A DNA stretch of 64,000 nt from CBDCWQ01 sp965223435 (GTDB taxonomy: Bacteria; Myxococcota; Kuafuiibacteriia; Kuafuiibacteriales; Kuafuiibacteriaceae): the NCBI GenBank assembly GCA_965223435.1, contig CBDCWQ010000001.1, positions 186,001-250,000 on the forward strand. Reading direction: 5' to 3'. Under the pieces are notes generated by a model, which saw only the letters and a program-made list of their open reading frames with translations, made no database searches and had not been told where the DNA came from. The translations under genes and the position numbers were made by a program. Position 1 is the first letter of the stretch; each line of letters begins with the position of its first letter. Of this stretch, positions 21,301-29,449 are shown one piece after another.

Positions 21301-24300
21301 TCGGCGGGGCGCCATTGACCCATGCCCAAATGGATATCCAACGAGGCCTTGTCGATGGCGAAGCCGGCGACCCAATCAAACGTCTCCTTGCGCATCGTTT
21401 TATGGACACCCTGTCGGCCCTTCTGATGTCAGACTTTCGTGCGTATCGCTTTGATGATCTGTTCACCGAATTGGTGCACATCAGAACGATCCACGACGAA
21501 ATGTTCTTCACCGATGGGCCCACTTCCGCCCAAGACCGTCTCCTGTCGATGAAACACGTTTTGACCCGCGAACTTTGCAACCAAGACATGCTGTTTCACC
21601 AAGGCGCAGCCAGCTTCGAAAGCGGCGTAGGCGTCACATGTGAAGCCGCGATGCGGGCCACCGAACAACTTTTTAAAAAGCGCGGCAGTCAGAGCAGCCA
21701 AAGCGACTGGGTCTTGAGCATCGAGAGCCTTCGGAGCAGCACACCTTTTTGGGCCATGGTAGAACAAAGGCTTCAGCCCCAACGTGAATCGTACGTCTCT
21801 CACATACACGCCAAAATTCACCTGGGGAACACCACCGAAACCCAAACCGATACGCCCTCAACACTGGCCCAGCTCCAAAACGTGCCGCCCATCGTGGTAC
21901 CGCTTGAGGCGTCGCTGCCCGAAATCCAAGAGGCGCTTCGAACGCGCACCAAAACGGCCATTCACCGCATGCTCGCCGAAGCAGCCCCAGAGGATCTCAT
22001 CATTTACGGTCTCGGCGATGTAGAACCGCAAGACGCGTTTAACCCCGCGGCCTCCGACTACTGGAAACGAAGCGCCATCGAACTCCGCCTCACCCGGGAG
22101 GCTCCGCTGCGCGGGCGGATTCGAACCGTGGGGCACGGTATCGCAACCGATGCCCCCGACCTTCCGCTCGATCCCGTCTACGCCCAAAACGCGCGGACGC
22201 TGCGCCAGTGGATAAACCTTTACGCGGACGGGCGTCTCGACCACCTGGCCAGCAAAGCGCGCGTTCCACGCGCGCACCAAAGCCGATGGCTCAGCCTTGT
22301 CCACCGGATGGTGCGCACCGGGGCGCTTTTTGAAACGCATGTGAATACGCTTCTAGCGGGACTTCAGCTCAGTGAATCCGACGCCGAAAACTTGAAGGGC
22401 CAACTCGAAATCACCAAAGAGGCCAGGCACCCCTTCGGCCCCTCCATGGCTGCGGCCTATGTCGCGCCCGCCTCCTTGGGCGAATCTTCTTGGGGCTCTC
22501 AAGAGCTCGCGACCGGCATCGGTGATGGACCTCGGCCTGTGCACGATACCAGCGAAGACATCGGCCTCATCGGCGAAAAAGAACTCCTCGGTACCGTCAC
22601 CCGCATGAACGTGCACATCACCCCCATTCCCACAAAAGACGGGGACTACGCCATGCTCAAAGACCGACACCAGTGCCTCTTGTACTTGGACAATCGGGGC
22701 CCCATCGATGCCCGCTACCGGGTCAGCCTCGACGGCCGAGCCTTCGGACCGGACATCGAGCTCGGCGTTCACACCTTCAGCGTCTGCGGAACAATACCCC
22801 AAGACCTTGGCGCCGAAGCCACGCTCCACCTTGAAAACCTCGCAACCGGACAATCTTACGACTTTCGCTTTTCGGCGCGGGCTCACCCGCACTGCCACAC
22901 CCGCGATTCCGTCTCACAAGAGCACGCAAAAGACATGATCCAAAGCGGCGCCTGGGACTTACAGGCACACCACAGCGAAGACTGTGGCGATGGCTTGGCC
23001 CTCGCCGCGGTACCCGCGACGGCTCCAGCATTCAACACACCCATCTACGAAAACCGTCCGATTTCCGTCCTTCAAACCCTACGCACCATTCGCACCGCCA
23101 AAGGTTTTCTGCGCGGAGGCCCTCCGTCCCCCGCCGCCAGCGGAGGACTCTCTTTAGAACAGATCTGGGGGACCGTCGCGGGCGTGGTTGGCGCCGGCGC
23201 CATCCACCAAGCCTCCGACGAAATTCAAGCCGAGTTTGAGACCCTCCTTTGGAAATCACTTCTGTTGTTTGAGGCCCCGCCCAAAGGGCGTTGGGTCCAG
23301 GTGGGGTGGGTCGCCGCATGGGAGGTCTTTGCCGAAAGTGAGCCCTATGTGCGTACCCTTCCCCTCTTCAACCGAAACGCCCAAGGCGCTTGGGAGCCCA
23401 CTACCACCTTCTTCGACCACGAAATCTACGCCCTGGTTGTGCCCCCAACCTATGCCGGGCCTAAACTCCCCCTCCTCGACCCCAAGATTCCCCTCTTTGC
23501 CCACGATATCACCTCTAAGATGGCCGTCTATCGATACGACCAAAACATCACCCTCGACCCAAGCCCCCAAAGTACGCCGGTTCAAAACACCGTGTCGCCC
23601 CTCGAGAGCTTTTTGGCCGATGTAGACGCCTACCCGGACTGGATCTACGCCTTCCCCCCTGAGGTCCGGTATCCCATCTTGCTCACGCTCTTCGTTGAGC
23701 CAGAGCTCCAAGGCATCGGTGGGGCGCAGTCGACGAAAGCCATCGTTCTTAACCGCCCCGGAATCTTCCGCTGGCAAGACGACCAACTGTTTTTCAAAGA
23801 TATCCTTCTTCAAAAGCAGCCCTCGCTCCCCATCGAGCACCAGAATATCGACTATATCTGGCGCCCATGGCCCGGCACCGATTGGCACGTGTACGGCCCC
23901 GAAGAAGAAGTCGATGCCTTTGTGCAAAAGTATGCTTACTCGGCCAAGGGGGCTCGAAAACCAAACCCCAAGGACAACCGCCCTGCCGAAAAAGCAAAAC
24001 CTGCAGACCTCACGAAGGCGGCCATGCTTGTCTCCTCGAAACGGCTAGAAGACTTTCACCGCATGGTGGTCAAACTCAGCAACAAGCTCAAAAAGAATGC
24101 TCCTGCATATGCCTTTTCCCAACAAATCACCTCAACGCTCACCGCCCTTGAGGGCCACTTTGGGACCTGGACAGCCGAAAAAGGCAGTCCCGAGCCCACA
24201 AGCTTTGAAACCATCGTGGAGCGTCTAAAAAAAGAGATCAACAAGATCCGCGTTTCGGCTCGATATGGCACGCTTCAAATCGACAGCCTTCCTTCTTTTG

Positions 24301-27300
24301 AAAACGCAGAAGAAAACCTCCACGAATTCCAGCGCCTCACCCACGACAACGCACTGTTCCGCGCCGAAACCCGGATGGAACGATATGCCCAGAACAAGGC
24401 CGCGCTGGCCCTCCATGGTTCAATCGCCCAAGTGTACAACACCAAGAGCCGCGAATTCATCGTCTACCGGGACGAACCCGACCGAAAACCGAAAAAGGAG
24501 GAAAGACTGGTCTCCATCACCTACCCCTTGACCAAAGACTCCTTCCCCATGGCCGATGCGTTTGCCCAATCGGCCACTGCGCGGTGGGTGCATCCTGACC
24601 AAAGAACCAACTTCTACGTCACCCGAAACGCCTGGCGACGCGAATACAAACCGGAGGGCGAATTTGTCGGCCTTCTGTTCTTTATCGAAGAAGAGCTTAT
24701 CCACATGAGCCACGAAAAGTCCCTTTTTGTGGAAGACCTGGAACCCCTGCTCGCCAAGCTTCTGCACACCACGCTCGGTCCAAAAACCATCGCCTACCTC
24801 GGTACCGACGAACAAACAGATGCCGATGCCCGGGAATTCATGATGCTTTCACCGGCGGGCAAGGCCAACAAACTGACCTATAACGTGATCTCCATTCTTG
24901 ATCGCACGCTGTTTATTGTGTTCCCGATTCTCAACAACAAGACACCGTTTTTTGACATTCACAATTACGTTTTTGAAGGGGTCGCCTCAGACTTTACCGA
25001 CAAACACCTCGCCAAGAGAAATGCCTTAGCCCACGTTCCCGAGGGGCAATCACGGCCTTGGTTTTTCGCCACCCGGAACGAGACCGTCTACTACGACAGT
25101 CGGGGTCATGAGGTATTGCGATCTCCGGCCGCTGGCCCGGGGCGACGCACGCCGGCTGAGTTTCATACGAAGACCACTGCGTTTCATGCGAAGACCACTC
25201 CCAACGAACAAACGCCGTCCGGGCCCAGGCTCGAACAAGAGACACAGTTGCTCGAGAACCTGGTCCAGATGCAAGCTCGCCTTGAGCGTTTCGGGAGCGC
25301 CTACGCGCTTTGGCCCCAAGCGGTTCAAAAGATCTTAGAGCTCCAAACCATTCTCCCTTGGCTTGAAAACACCGTAGACGAAAGAGGCACGCTGCTTTCA
25401 AAACAGAACTACAACCTCGCTCTAGGCCAGGTCAAAGCCAACATCGAGTCGGTGATCAAAGAGCTTAGCGGCGTGCGGACCGACTTACGCTACGACGCGT
25501 CTCGGATCGAGATGGTGAATGGCCAGGCAAAGCGCTTTCTTGCGCTCACGGAGGGCGAACTGCTCTATAAAGAAGCCCAGGTCCACAGCATACAAAATTC
25601 TCACGCGGAAGCACTCGAGGACCATGTCGCGTTGGTCCATTTGCCCGGTGACAAGAGCATGGCCGCGCTTCCTATGACCCGAGGTCCTGACGCACTACCC
25701 GGTCGGTGGCGCCTCGACAGCGTGCAGTACTTTGGTTGGCCCGACGCGGATTTTAAGGATGTTGACCGATGGGTCCTACAAGAAGTCATACCCCGGTGGG
25801 GTGGCTCGGCCACCCAAACCTTTTTTGTGGTGGGCACAAGCTGGGCCCGAAAGTACACCCAAGAGGGGGCCTTTGTAGAACACACCTCCGTGCTCAAGGC
25901 CTACATGGACTCCGAAACCCCAAGACCGAAGACCCTCGAGTCCGACCCCCTGCACCTATTGGCCAAGGCCGTCGGCACCAAGCCTGACAGAATCCCCTAT
26001 TTTGGCCACGACAGGGTCACCGAAGAACAGCTGCTCACTACGGCTGAGAATCAGCAAGCGCCCCAATTTGTGGTCCGCTTAAGCAAACCAACGTTCTACA
26101 TCGCCTTTCCCACTTCTTTGGCCAGGGCCATCACCGCTTTGATCGCACCGTATGTCTTCGTCGGCGCCGCCACCGACGAAGAGGGCTCCCCAACCGCGCG
26201 CAGCGTGCACACCAAGCTCAAGAATCGCGCCCAACCCTTCGTTTCCAAGGACCAGACCGAGCCGTGGTTCATCGTGAACCCCCAGACCTCCTCCGAAATC
26301 CCAGGGGCCACGGCGAAAACCACCACGTCTGAGACCAAGAAAAAACCCACAACGACGCCGGACAAAAAGGTCGGCCCCACGGTCAAAGAAAAGCCCGGCT
26401 CCCTCGAAGCAGAAGTAGCAAAACGCTATCCCGGCAGCGAGGAGATTCTGGGTGCATTCAAGACGCCCCAAGACCCACGCAATCTGGTCCCGCTTGCAAC
26501 AAAGGCAGGCCAAGTCGCACACTTCATCTATGTTCCTAGCGGCAAGTACTATGTCCTCACCCCCTCGCCCAGAGGCCCCCTTGAGGGCCGTTTTGGCGAC
26601 TTCACGTACATCGGCATCGTCAGTCCGTTCTGGACTGGGTTTGGGATGACCCAAGGATATGCCGGGCAACCAAAAAAAGCGGCGTTAGTCGATTCGGTCA
26701 AGAACCACCGGCCAAAAACCCAAACCGAAGGCTACTTCATGGCAGCTCCCGATGTGCTTCCACCTTACCGCTTTGGGCCTGACCACAAGCAGCTGGCGGA
26801 CGAGCCCGGTGTACTTCGCTTCCTTCTCCAAAGCAAAACGCCGCTCGAAGACGAAAGAGTCATCGAGTTCTGGCGTACGAGGCTTGACGACGCCGTCTAC
26901 GCATACTCCGAAACCCGGGGATACGTCCTTTTTCCGCTCAGGGACAAATCGATCTGGTCCGACCTTGAGAACCACGACCACCGTGTCCTCATGTACTTCG
27001 CCCAATCGGGCAATGGCTGGCTGCCCAAATGGACCTTCCAACGACTGAAGCACCAAGACTTCGTCTACGTCACGTACCGGAACTTCAATGTCGGTGACAA
27101 AAGCGGGATCGAATACGCATGGACCTATAGCCTCCAAGACGGCAGGCGTTCCACCCGCTGGAGCGGCCCCTTCGCCGACTTACCAAAACGCGAGTTTTTC
27201 GCCTTGGTGCTTGAATCCCCCCAAGGACTCGACCCAAAAACCTCTGACCTCCCCCAAGCGACAACGTTTCAAAACCACACGGCGTGGCACGCAAAACTCA

Positions 27301-27494
27301 CGGCCTGGTTCAAAACCTACAGCAAGAAGAAAAAGCTCTCGTGGACGGATTTGGATCTTAGGGTCCGCGGTGGCCTTCCTTACATCGCCCGCTTTCACAC
27401 CGAAAAGGGCCCATTCACCCTCGGCTGGGTCACCACCCTCTCTGACGCCCCTGACAGCCTAGAAACACTCAAAGAAGCGGCCGGCATCGAGTAA
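15339..27494 (+). CDS. Giant exported multi-domain protein, paralog B (4,051 aa)
   Basis: The ATG at 15339 is preceded by GGGGGGAAC and followed by a signal-peptide-like start ('VPFGLAMFCGLLGSAPP'). It parallels paralog A: Trp/Gly-Pro module (40-210, 'GPGWHPFSIGF', 'ILRWSPQKQAFERL'), FN3 (210-305, 'RFRIYRNGLMVAE'), BNR propeller (320-830) with Cys cluster 'CACEACWC' near 510, and a helical toroid (1070-1670, 'GWPFSWNTDGDNWQDARL', 'AIDNCSWLSLSVNYE'). Unlike A it lacks the Ig-like repeats and carries an Asn/Ala/Ser-rich linker (875-1010). Its C-terminal third is different. It holds two copies of a unit made of a coiled coil plus a beta module (about 2880-3255 and 3290-3655), joined by Thr/Lys-rich linkers. 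Function is unknown; a secreted or surface role is inferred from signal peptide and domain style. Confidence 0.85.
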   Translation: MLDTFRFRGKTLSHALIVRVPFGLAMFCGLLGSAPPVPPSNHESQFTHRLDRGWNLTSFPGAFSHRIESSWGLQIWEVEPSEPQAPSTIRAPATLEPDKLYWVWSPKPHKISVPARESRSHHPHQNIPPTGPGWHPFSIGFNPAEGKDRSWVSTDPLVRTILRWSPQKQAFERLRKTDPLEPGRGYWAYLAVAHGPGPLYMNPDRGRLKRPTAPLELRAASNGKSAVLFWKAPTLFEDGSPLPKGVEPKFRIYRNGLMVAEQGRVGYREHFGVLEGLQHYAVTAVLTSAEGDVLESVPSRSAQVQAYETSKPPPPGTFEAPARVSGQGDRQHLPKTALTMLGDQVHAHLGFVARGGNHAPDRIQYTVSPHAGRPGSFRPLLTLSSSKPDHHITDLALAAQGAKLTLAWIERANTADAQESWLYVSLSQDGGQTFGEKRLIRDGASWKRGLDTAYDKSGQHHLVWGEANKIYHLKNLEGAASSVFDVHVRETATEVVYYKVQSPPGTEGGCACEACWCPETDVLNEAPSGHRIEESYVYEPALHIDDEKINIVARQQRMWDNKAVVNPAWATMVQDPIYSEPVVQRLKPIRLVVGWRQTWKRAYEEGDEKKYTQLGYQYQYLYQGTWHVEELVKIAQRPLEGDGQSGWRTSVVAKNFNAGRPPAPAHPKVYTGPDGEMVLMFEGTARESDERAVYVTRSPDGGRRWSPPSFLATGTTPQVVTTSPGETHVLFYAPGSGGPSTEVHVRQQHRGSTFNEAATLNRSPTPTRLEGSEAKNTQELDAEGADFVRSPSLQGGAPSLSAYDELVLAAWVRKGSQGEDQIVTTRASRNTEFSHVHVALENPLAGTKNVSLTARAENKFSMHVVHEDIVQILQTESQHPSRSTAENTTPDPANSTTAHQEGAATNMAGSWADNATNKADSGSAGIASEIAKGNSNDNAYASTSAADNATKNASDRPADDAGANLSSNPAKTAPTQGSGEASERTLKAMLGGLAEGSSARAGSARELWSSSALAIDEPASPLGLELSQGQGQIVMTAGSGDLVAGLISRAQNESESNMSSAMSRDTTVLFGGVADNYQDALLLRDHLLSQKVDGATHKDFYYQIEYQPDPSVTDPTRAEQPDTPEARDALYLAKFGRVWAYTQGITLAQLATSPQDYTRQTLGLARFVCHHAVRENGTQKILGWPFSWNTDGDNWQDARLVTGATAWVIHGLGVFLSSSAYEQASSEEQRVFKACYQDALVGLKDHRRRLTVGGAETASLMTAGWSTQGLEHAGSPHRLAKTPGLTPHLALAWDFGPQDALSYYSVLDAIGYDTFAPTELRVCRSLAGHSCQNGPSSGGGWQKYPLEAEGVWTVLKTRVAASNVVTEHNLDVLSVLNHALLHTGRLGPKTPTEQATWESDLRQWRDELRTGIFHFLWDEEGWKQEFEETLVHLEANPVAQALTHEQRSNRENRIQGLQRALSSQALGRVITGGELQNEANGFEFEASRHTAIDNCSWLSLSVNYEALSETMPPGDGGQYSIYTDRLAKCLEYTILQYAKDLGFGEDACHSKNASCPPRRTYRGTHYFQNAFKDPYIAPSNLQEASYHLEATMGLILGLFRFAQAHPEHPDSGRFLDEARGLWAGSQAFIRNHGFVYSSQRIQDLSARMISSTAVVWYIDTYEALSQDDSASGRPLRPYDQALAKQLPAWLRGAEKELDALYDPLTTSSTSIKDLALWLIVTTNQKRRQEAHGLAQELSARLTEPPDLQPSHPLKAHLLGYYALAWYLDQNEGIGGTSDLESVLRLGLSEQVQRHVSLESGPLRGLFQRPENDNVAELEDNVIGYFALQLGAASLVGTTDGHLLREHLGILGERLTELCGLDDGALPARWVNEWGTERSSTNGMRAYNSCSLFASRIGAGRKALFLLEEGRALQSSSTQTKNGPEIVPEDLAWQKIFALLALRAASALDPRQNEIARVELQGHDDLDRESPEMRLLALVVDHPRGAFGIGGAPLTHAQMDIQRGLVDGEAGDPIKRLLAHRFMDTLSALLMSDFRAYRFDDLFTELVHIRTIHDEMFFTDGPTSAQDRLLSMKHVLTRELCNQDMLFHQGAASFESGVGVTCEAAMRATEQLFKKRGSQSSQSDWVLSIESLRSSTPFWAMVEQRLQPQRESYVSHIHAKIHLGNTTETQTDTPSTLAQLQNVPPIVVPLEASLPEIQEALRTRTKTAIHRMLAEAAPEDLIIYGLGDVEPQDAFNPAASDYWKRSAIELRLTREAPLRGRIRTVGHGIATDAPDLPLDPVYAQNARTLRQWINLYADGRLDHLASKARVPRAHQSRWLSLVHRMVRTGALFETHVNTLLAGLQLSESDAENLKGQLEITKEARHPFGPSMAAAYVAPASLGESSWGSQELATGIGDGPRPVHDTSEDIGLIGEKELLGTVTRMNVHITPIPTKDGDYAMLKDRHQCLLYLDNRGPIDARYRVSLDGRAFGPDIELGVHTFSVCGTIPQDLGAEATLHLENLATGQSYDFRFSARAHPHCHTRDSVSQEHAKDMIQSGAWDLQAHHSEDCGDGLALAAVPATAPAFNTPIYENRPISVLQTLRTIRTAKGFLRGGPPSPAASGGLSLEQIWGTVAGVVGAGAIHQASDEIQAEFETLLWKSLLLFEAPPKGRWVQVGWVAAWEVFAESEPYVRTLPLFNRNAQGAWEPTTTFFDHEIYALVVPPTYAGPKLPLLDPKIPLFAHDITSKMAVYRYDQNITLDPSPQSTPVQNTVSPLESFLADVDAYPDWIYAFPPEVRYPILLTLFVEPELQGIGGAQSTKAIVLNRPGIFRWQDDQLFFKDILLQKQPSLPIEHQNIDYIWRPWPGTDWHVYGPEEEVDAFVQKYAYSAKGARKPNPKDNRPAEKAKPADLTKAAMLVSSKRLEDFHRMVVKLSNKLKKNAPAYAFSQQITSTLTALEGHFGTWTAEKGSPEPTSFETIVERLKKEINKIRVSARYGTLQIDSLPSFENAEENLHEFQRLTHDNALFRAETRMERYAQNKAALALHGSIAQVYNTKSREFIVYRDEPDRKPKKEERLVSITYPLTKDSFPMADAFAQSATARWVHPDQRTNFYVTRNAWRREYKPEGEFVGLLFFIEEELIHMSHEKSLFVEDLEPLLAKLLHTTLGPKTIAYLGTDEQTDADAREFMMLSPAGKANKLTYNVISILDRTLFIVFPILNNKTPFFDIHNYVFEGVASDFTDKHLAKRNALAHVPEGQSRPWFFATRNETVYYDSRGHEVLRSPAAGPGRRTPAEFHTKTTAFHAKTTPNEQTPSGPRLEQETQLLENLVQMQARLERFGSAYALWPQAVQKILELQTILPWLENTVDERGTLLSKQNYNLALGQVKANIESVIKELSGVRTDLRYDASRIEMVNGQAKRFLALTEGELLYKEAQVHSIQNSHAEALEDHVALVHLPGDKSMAALPMTRGPDALPGRWRLDSVQYFGWPDADFKDVDRWVLQEVIPRWGGSATQTFFVVGTSWARKYTQEGAFVEHTSVLKAYMDSETPRPKTLESDPLHLLAKAVGTKPDRIPYFGHDRVTEEQLLTTAENQQAPQFVVRLSKPTFYIAFPTSLARAITALIAPYVFVGAATDEEGSPTARSVHTKLKNRAQPFVSKDQTEPWFIVNPQTSSEIPGATAKTTTSETKKKPTTTPDKKVGPTVKEKPGSLEAEVAKRYPGSEEILGAFKTPQDPRNLVPLATKAGQVAHFIYVPSGKYYVLTPSPRGPLEGRFGDFTYIGIVSPFWTGFGMTQGYAGQPKKAALVDSVKNHRPKTQTEGYFMAAPDVLPPYRFGPDHKQLADEPGVLRFLLQSKTPLEDERVIEFWRTRLDDAVYAYSETRGYVLFPLRDKSIWSDLENHDHRVLMYFAQSGNGWLPKWTFQRLKHQDFVYVTYRNFNVGDKSGIEYAWTYSLQDGRRSTRWSGPFADLPKREFFALVLESPQGLDPKTSDLPQATTFQNHTAWHAKLTAWFKTYSKKKKLSWTDLDLRVRGGLPYIARFHTEKGPFTLGWVTTLSDAPDSLETLKEAAGIE

Positions 27495-27668
27495 GGCTCG
27501 AATCGAGCGCATCCGACTTTTACCCACACGTCCACCCGACAGAACTCACCAAGATCTGTCGACTTCAACCCCCATCCAGCGCCCCACAGGCCCCACCGCT
27601 TGGGCATTGAAGCAACGATTCCAGAGCTTCGCGATGTGGCTTACGAATTGCTATAAAACTTGCGCACG

Positions 27669-27983
27669 ATGTCTGCCAAGCCATTCAATGAAAGCGACTG
27701 GTTCGAACCGGAAGAGCACCCGCCCCCAAGTCAGTCGTCCCAATCATCGCTATCGGACTGGCAAGAGCCCACCGCCATCCGATTTCGCAAAGCCACCCGA
27801 AGGCGACGCCGCGTCCTCCATCTGGCAATAGCCACGATGAGCGTGTGTGTCCTCGCCCTGGTCATCAAGGGAATCGGTCATAGTCACGCCGACGGGCGAA
27901 AAGAAGTCCGTGCTTCGACCCCCGAAAAGCCCACCCTCGTTGTAAAAAAGGTGCAAAAAGCAAAACGGCGTCGCAGCCGCTAA
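27669..27983 (+). CDS. Small single-pass membrane protein, unknown
   Basis: 104 residues from the ATG at 27669; a TTG at 27660 would add three. The N-terminal 50 residues are acidic and Ser/Pro/Gln-rich. A basic cluster 'RKATRRRRR' is followed by one hydrophobic helix ('VLHLAIATMSVCVLALVI') and a basic tail ending 'KRRRSR'. The arrangement suggests a cytoplasmic N-terminus and a short outside tail. No family is recognised. It ends 98 bases before the MITE-like element and converges on the minus-strand gene beyond it. Confidence 0.55.
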   Translation: MSAKPFNESDWFEPEEHPPPSQSSQSSLSDWQEPTAIRFRKATRRRRRVLHLAIATMSVCVLALVIKGIGHSHADGRKEVRASTPEKPTLVVKKVQKAKRRRSR

Positions 27984-28081
27984 ACGCAAGCCAAACGAAG
28001 CCCACGAGACACGCCACAACCCTTGGTCCAACTTGTAGGGCATCACGGCGTTCATGAATCGACCCACCCGCTTTCGTGGGC

Positions 28082-28256
28082 TAGAGCACATCTCATAACC
28101 TCCCGCGACCTCTGGACGGCGCTTTTGCCGTCAGCTTGCCGGACCGGCTCCGCCTGTCGTCGGTTGCATATAGAGGATATGCGCCCTTCTCCTCCGGTAA
28201 CCTGACAGCAAAATCGCTCGCCCAGAGCCTCACGCTAGGTTATGAGATGTGCTCTA
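28082..28256. mobile_element. MITE-like inverted-repeat element
   Basis: The ends are perfect 20-base inverted repeats: 28082-28101 reads TAGAGCACATCTCATAACCT and 28237-28256 is its reverse complement. If the outer TA is the duplicated target, the element is 171 bases (28084-28254). It has no room for a transposase. Inside are small hairpins (GACGGC/GCCGTC; CATAT/ATATG). The right 70 bases recur at 40534-40606. The TA target and 17-18 base ends fit a non-autonomous derivative of a TA-targeting IS family, but I cannot name the parent. The right TA forms part of the stop codon of the neighbouring minus-strand gene. Confidence 0.75.
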
Positions 28257-29426
28257 ATCCAACTCGTAGGGTACAACGACGTTCTTGACTTCTTTTTCGC
28301 GGACCTTGGGGTAGCGAAGCCACGCGATGCGCTCGGTGACACAAGGACTCAGATCGGTGTGGTAGCGGTGGGGGTTGATCTCGATGTTGGTGGTTTTTCC
28401 GTCGTGCCGAACACCCCATGCGATGTGTATCTGTGCACCTCGGTAGCGGTGCTTATCTTTCTTGGCGGCACGCAATACGCAGTCTTCTAAGGCTGGCAGG
28501 AACTGTTGGTGGACTTCTTCCATGCTCTCGCTGGAGCGAAAGCGGGTGCGGCGCCTTTTGGAAAAATCAGTCAAGGTAAAATTGCCCGTCAGTTTGCCTT
28601 CGAGGCGCGCGCAGGCGCCCCGACCATAGACGCCATCGTATCGCCGACAAACCTCGTTGACGCGCTTGGTGCGGGCGTATCTTTTTTTGGCTTGTGGAAC
28701 ATCTTCGTGACTGAGTGCCTGGGCCTCGAAGGCGGCTTTGGCCGCTTTTGGCAAATTGTCGGTCAGCATGTGGCCCTCAGAGAGCGCATCGAGAACGACC
28801 TTCTTCACCCAGTTGGGTTGCGTTCGAGAAAGCAGTCGAGATGCCTGGGTCAGACCCTCCTCGACCTGGCCAGACGCGATGAGTACCTTTGCCCTCAACG
28901 CCGCCACCCACGCGACCCGATCGGCATCTCGGTCTTGCCGGTAAACAGATTCAGCTTCAACCAGATCTGCGAGCACCTTTTCTGGCTGCTTTCGGGCCCG
29001 CGCGATGGCTTTTTGACTGCGTCGATCGTGCGTCCGGAGCGCCTTGACAAACTCGAGCGCAGTTTTGTTTTTTTCGGCAGCACGCTGCCGAAGACGCATC
29101 AGCACATTACGAAGGCGGTGATTGTCTTGGGCCCGCAGGGAGGCCAATCGGTAGCGGCGCGCGGCAACGGCATACCGCCCCAGTTTCATGGAGACATGCC
29201 CACAAAACAATGCGGCCCGGTGAGAGCGCACGGGCTGAGTCTTTTCGTGTCGGCGCAGAAGGCGGCACGCGCGGCGTGCATCGGATATGCGGCCTTTTCG
29301 CATCGCCCGCCGACCCAGTCGGAGCGTCTCGTCGAAACCTGTTGGTGAGGCGGGATGGGCCGGCATAGGCAAAAGCACACATCCCACGAAGAGCCCCAAA
29401 GTGGATACCGTTCTGAGTAGACTCAT
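28254..29426 (-). CDS. Exported TPR protein with AgmX/TonB-like C-terminal domain
   Basis: 390 residues from the ATG at 29426, chosen because a clear signal peptide follows ('LLRTVSTLGLFVGCVLLP', cleavage near 'AHPAS'); the frame is open further upstream. The middle is Arg-rich helical repeats of TPR type ('RKGRISDARRACRLLRRH', 'MKLGRYAVAARRYRLAS'). The last 90 residues ('ALEDCVLRAA', 'IAWGVRHDGKTTNIEI', 'SPCVTERIAWLRYP') match the two-Cys pattern of the AgmX/PglI-type TonB-like domain found in many myxobacterial envelope proteins. It probably acts in the periplasm. It lies 23 bases after the HD-domain gene, likely in one operon. Its TAG stop overlaps the target site of the MITE-like element. 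Confidence 0.7.
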   Translation of the reverse strand: MSLLRTVSTLGLFVGCVLLPMPAHPASPTGFDETLRLGRRAMRKGRISDARRACRLLRRHEKTQPVRSHRAALFCGHVSMKLGRYAVAARRYRLASLRAQDNHRLRNVLMRLRQRAAEKNKTALEFVKALRTHDRRSQKAIARARKQPEKVLADLVEAESVYRQDRDADRVAWVAALRAKVLIASGQVEEGLTQASRLLSRTQPNWVKKVVLDALSEGHMLTDNLPKAAKAAFEAQALSHEDVPQAKKRYARTKRVNEVCRRYDGVYGRGACARLEGKLTGNFTLTDFSKRRRTRFRSSESMEEVHQQFLPALEDCVLRAAKKDKHRYRGAQIHIAWGVRHDGKTTNIEINPHRYHTDLSPCVTERIAWLRYPKVREKEVKNVVVPYELD

Positions 29427-29449
29427 CGCTTCGTCAACCCGAAGACGGC

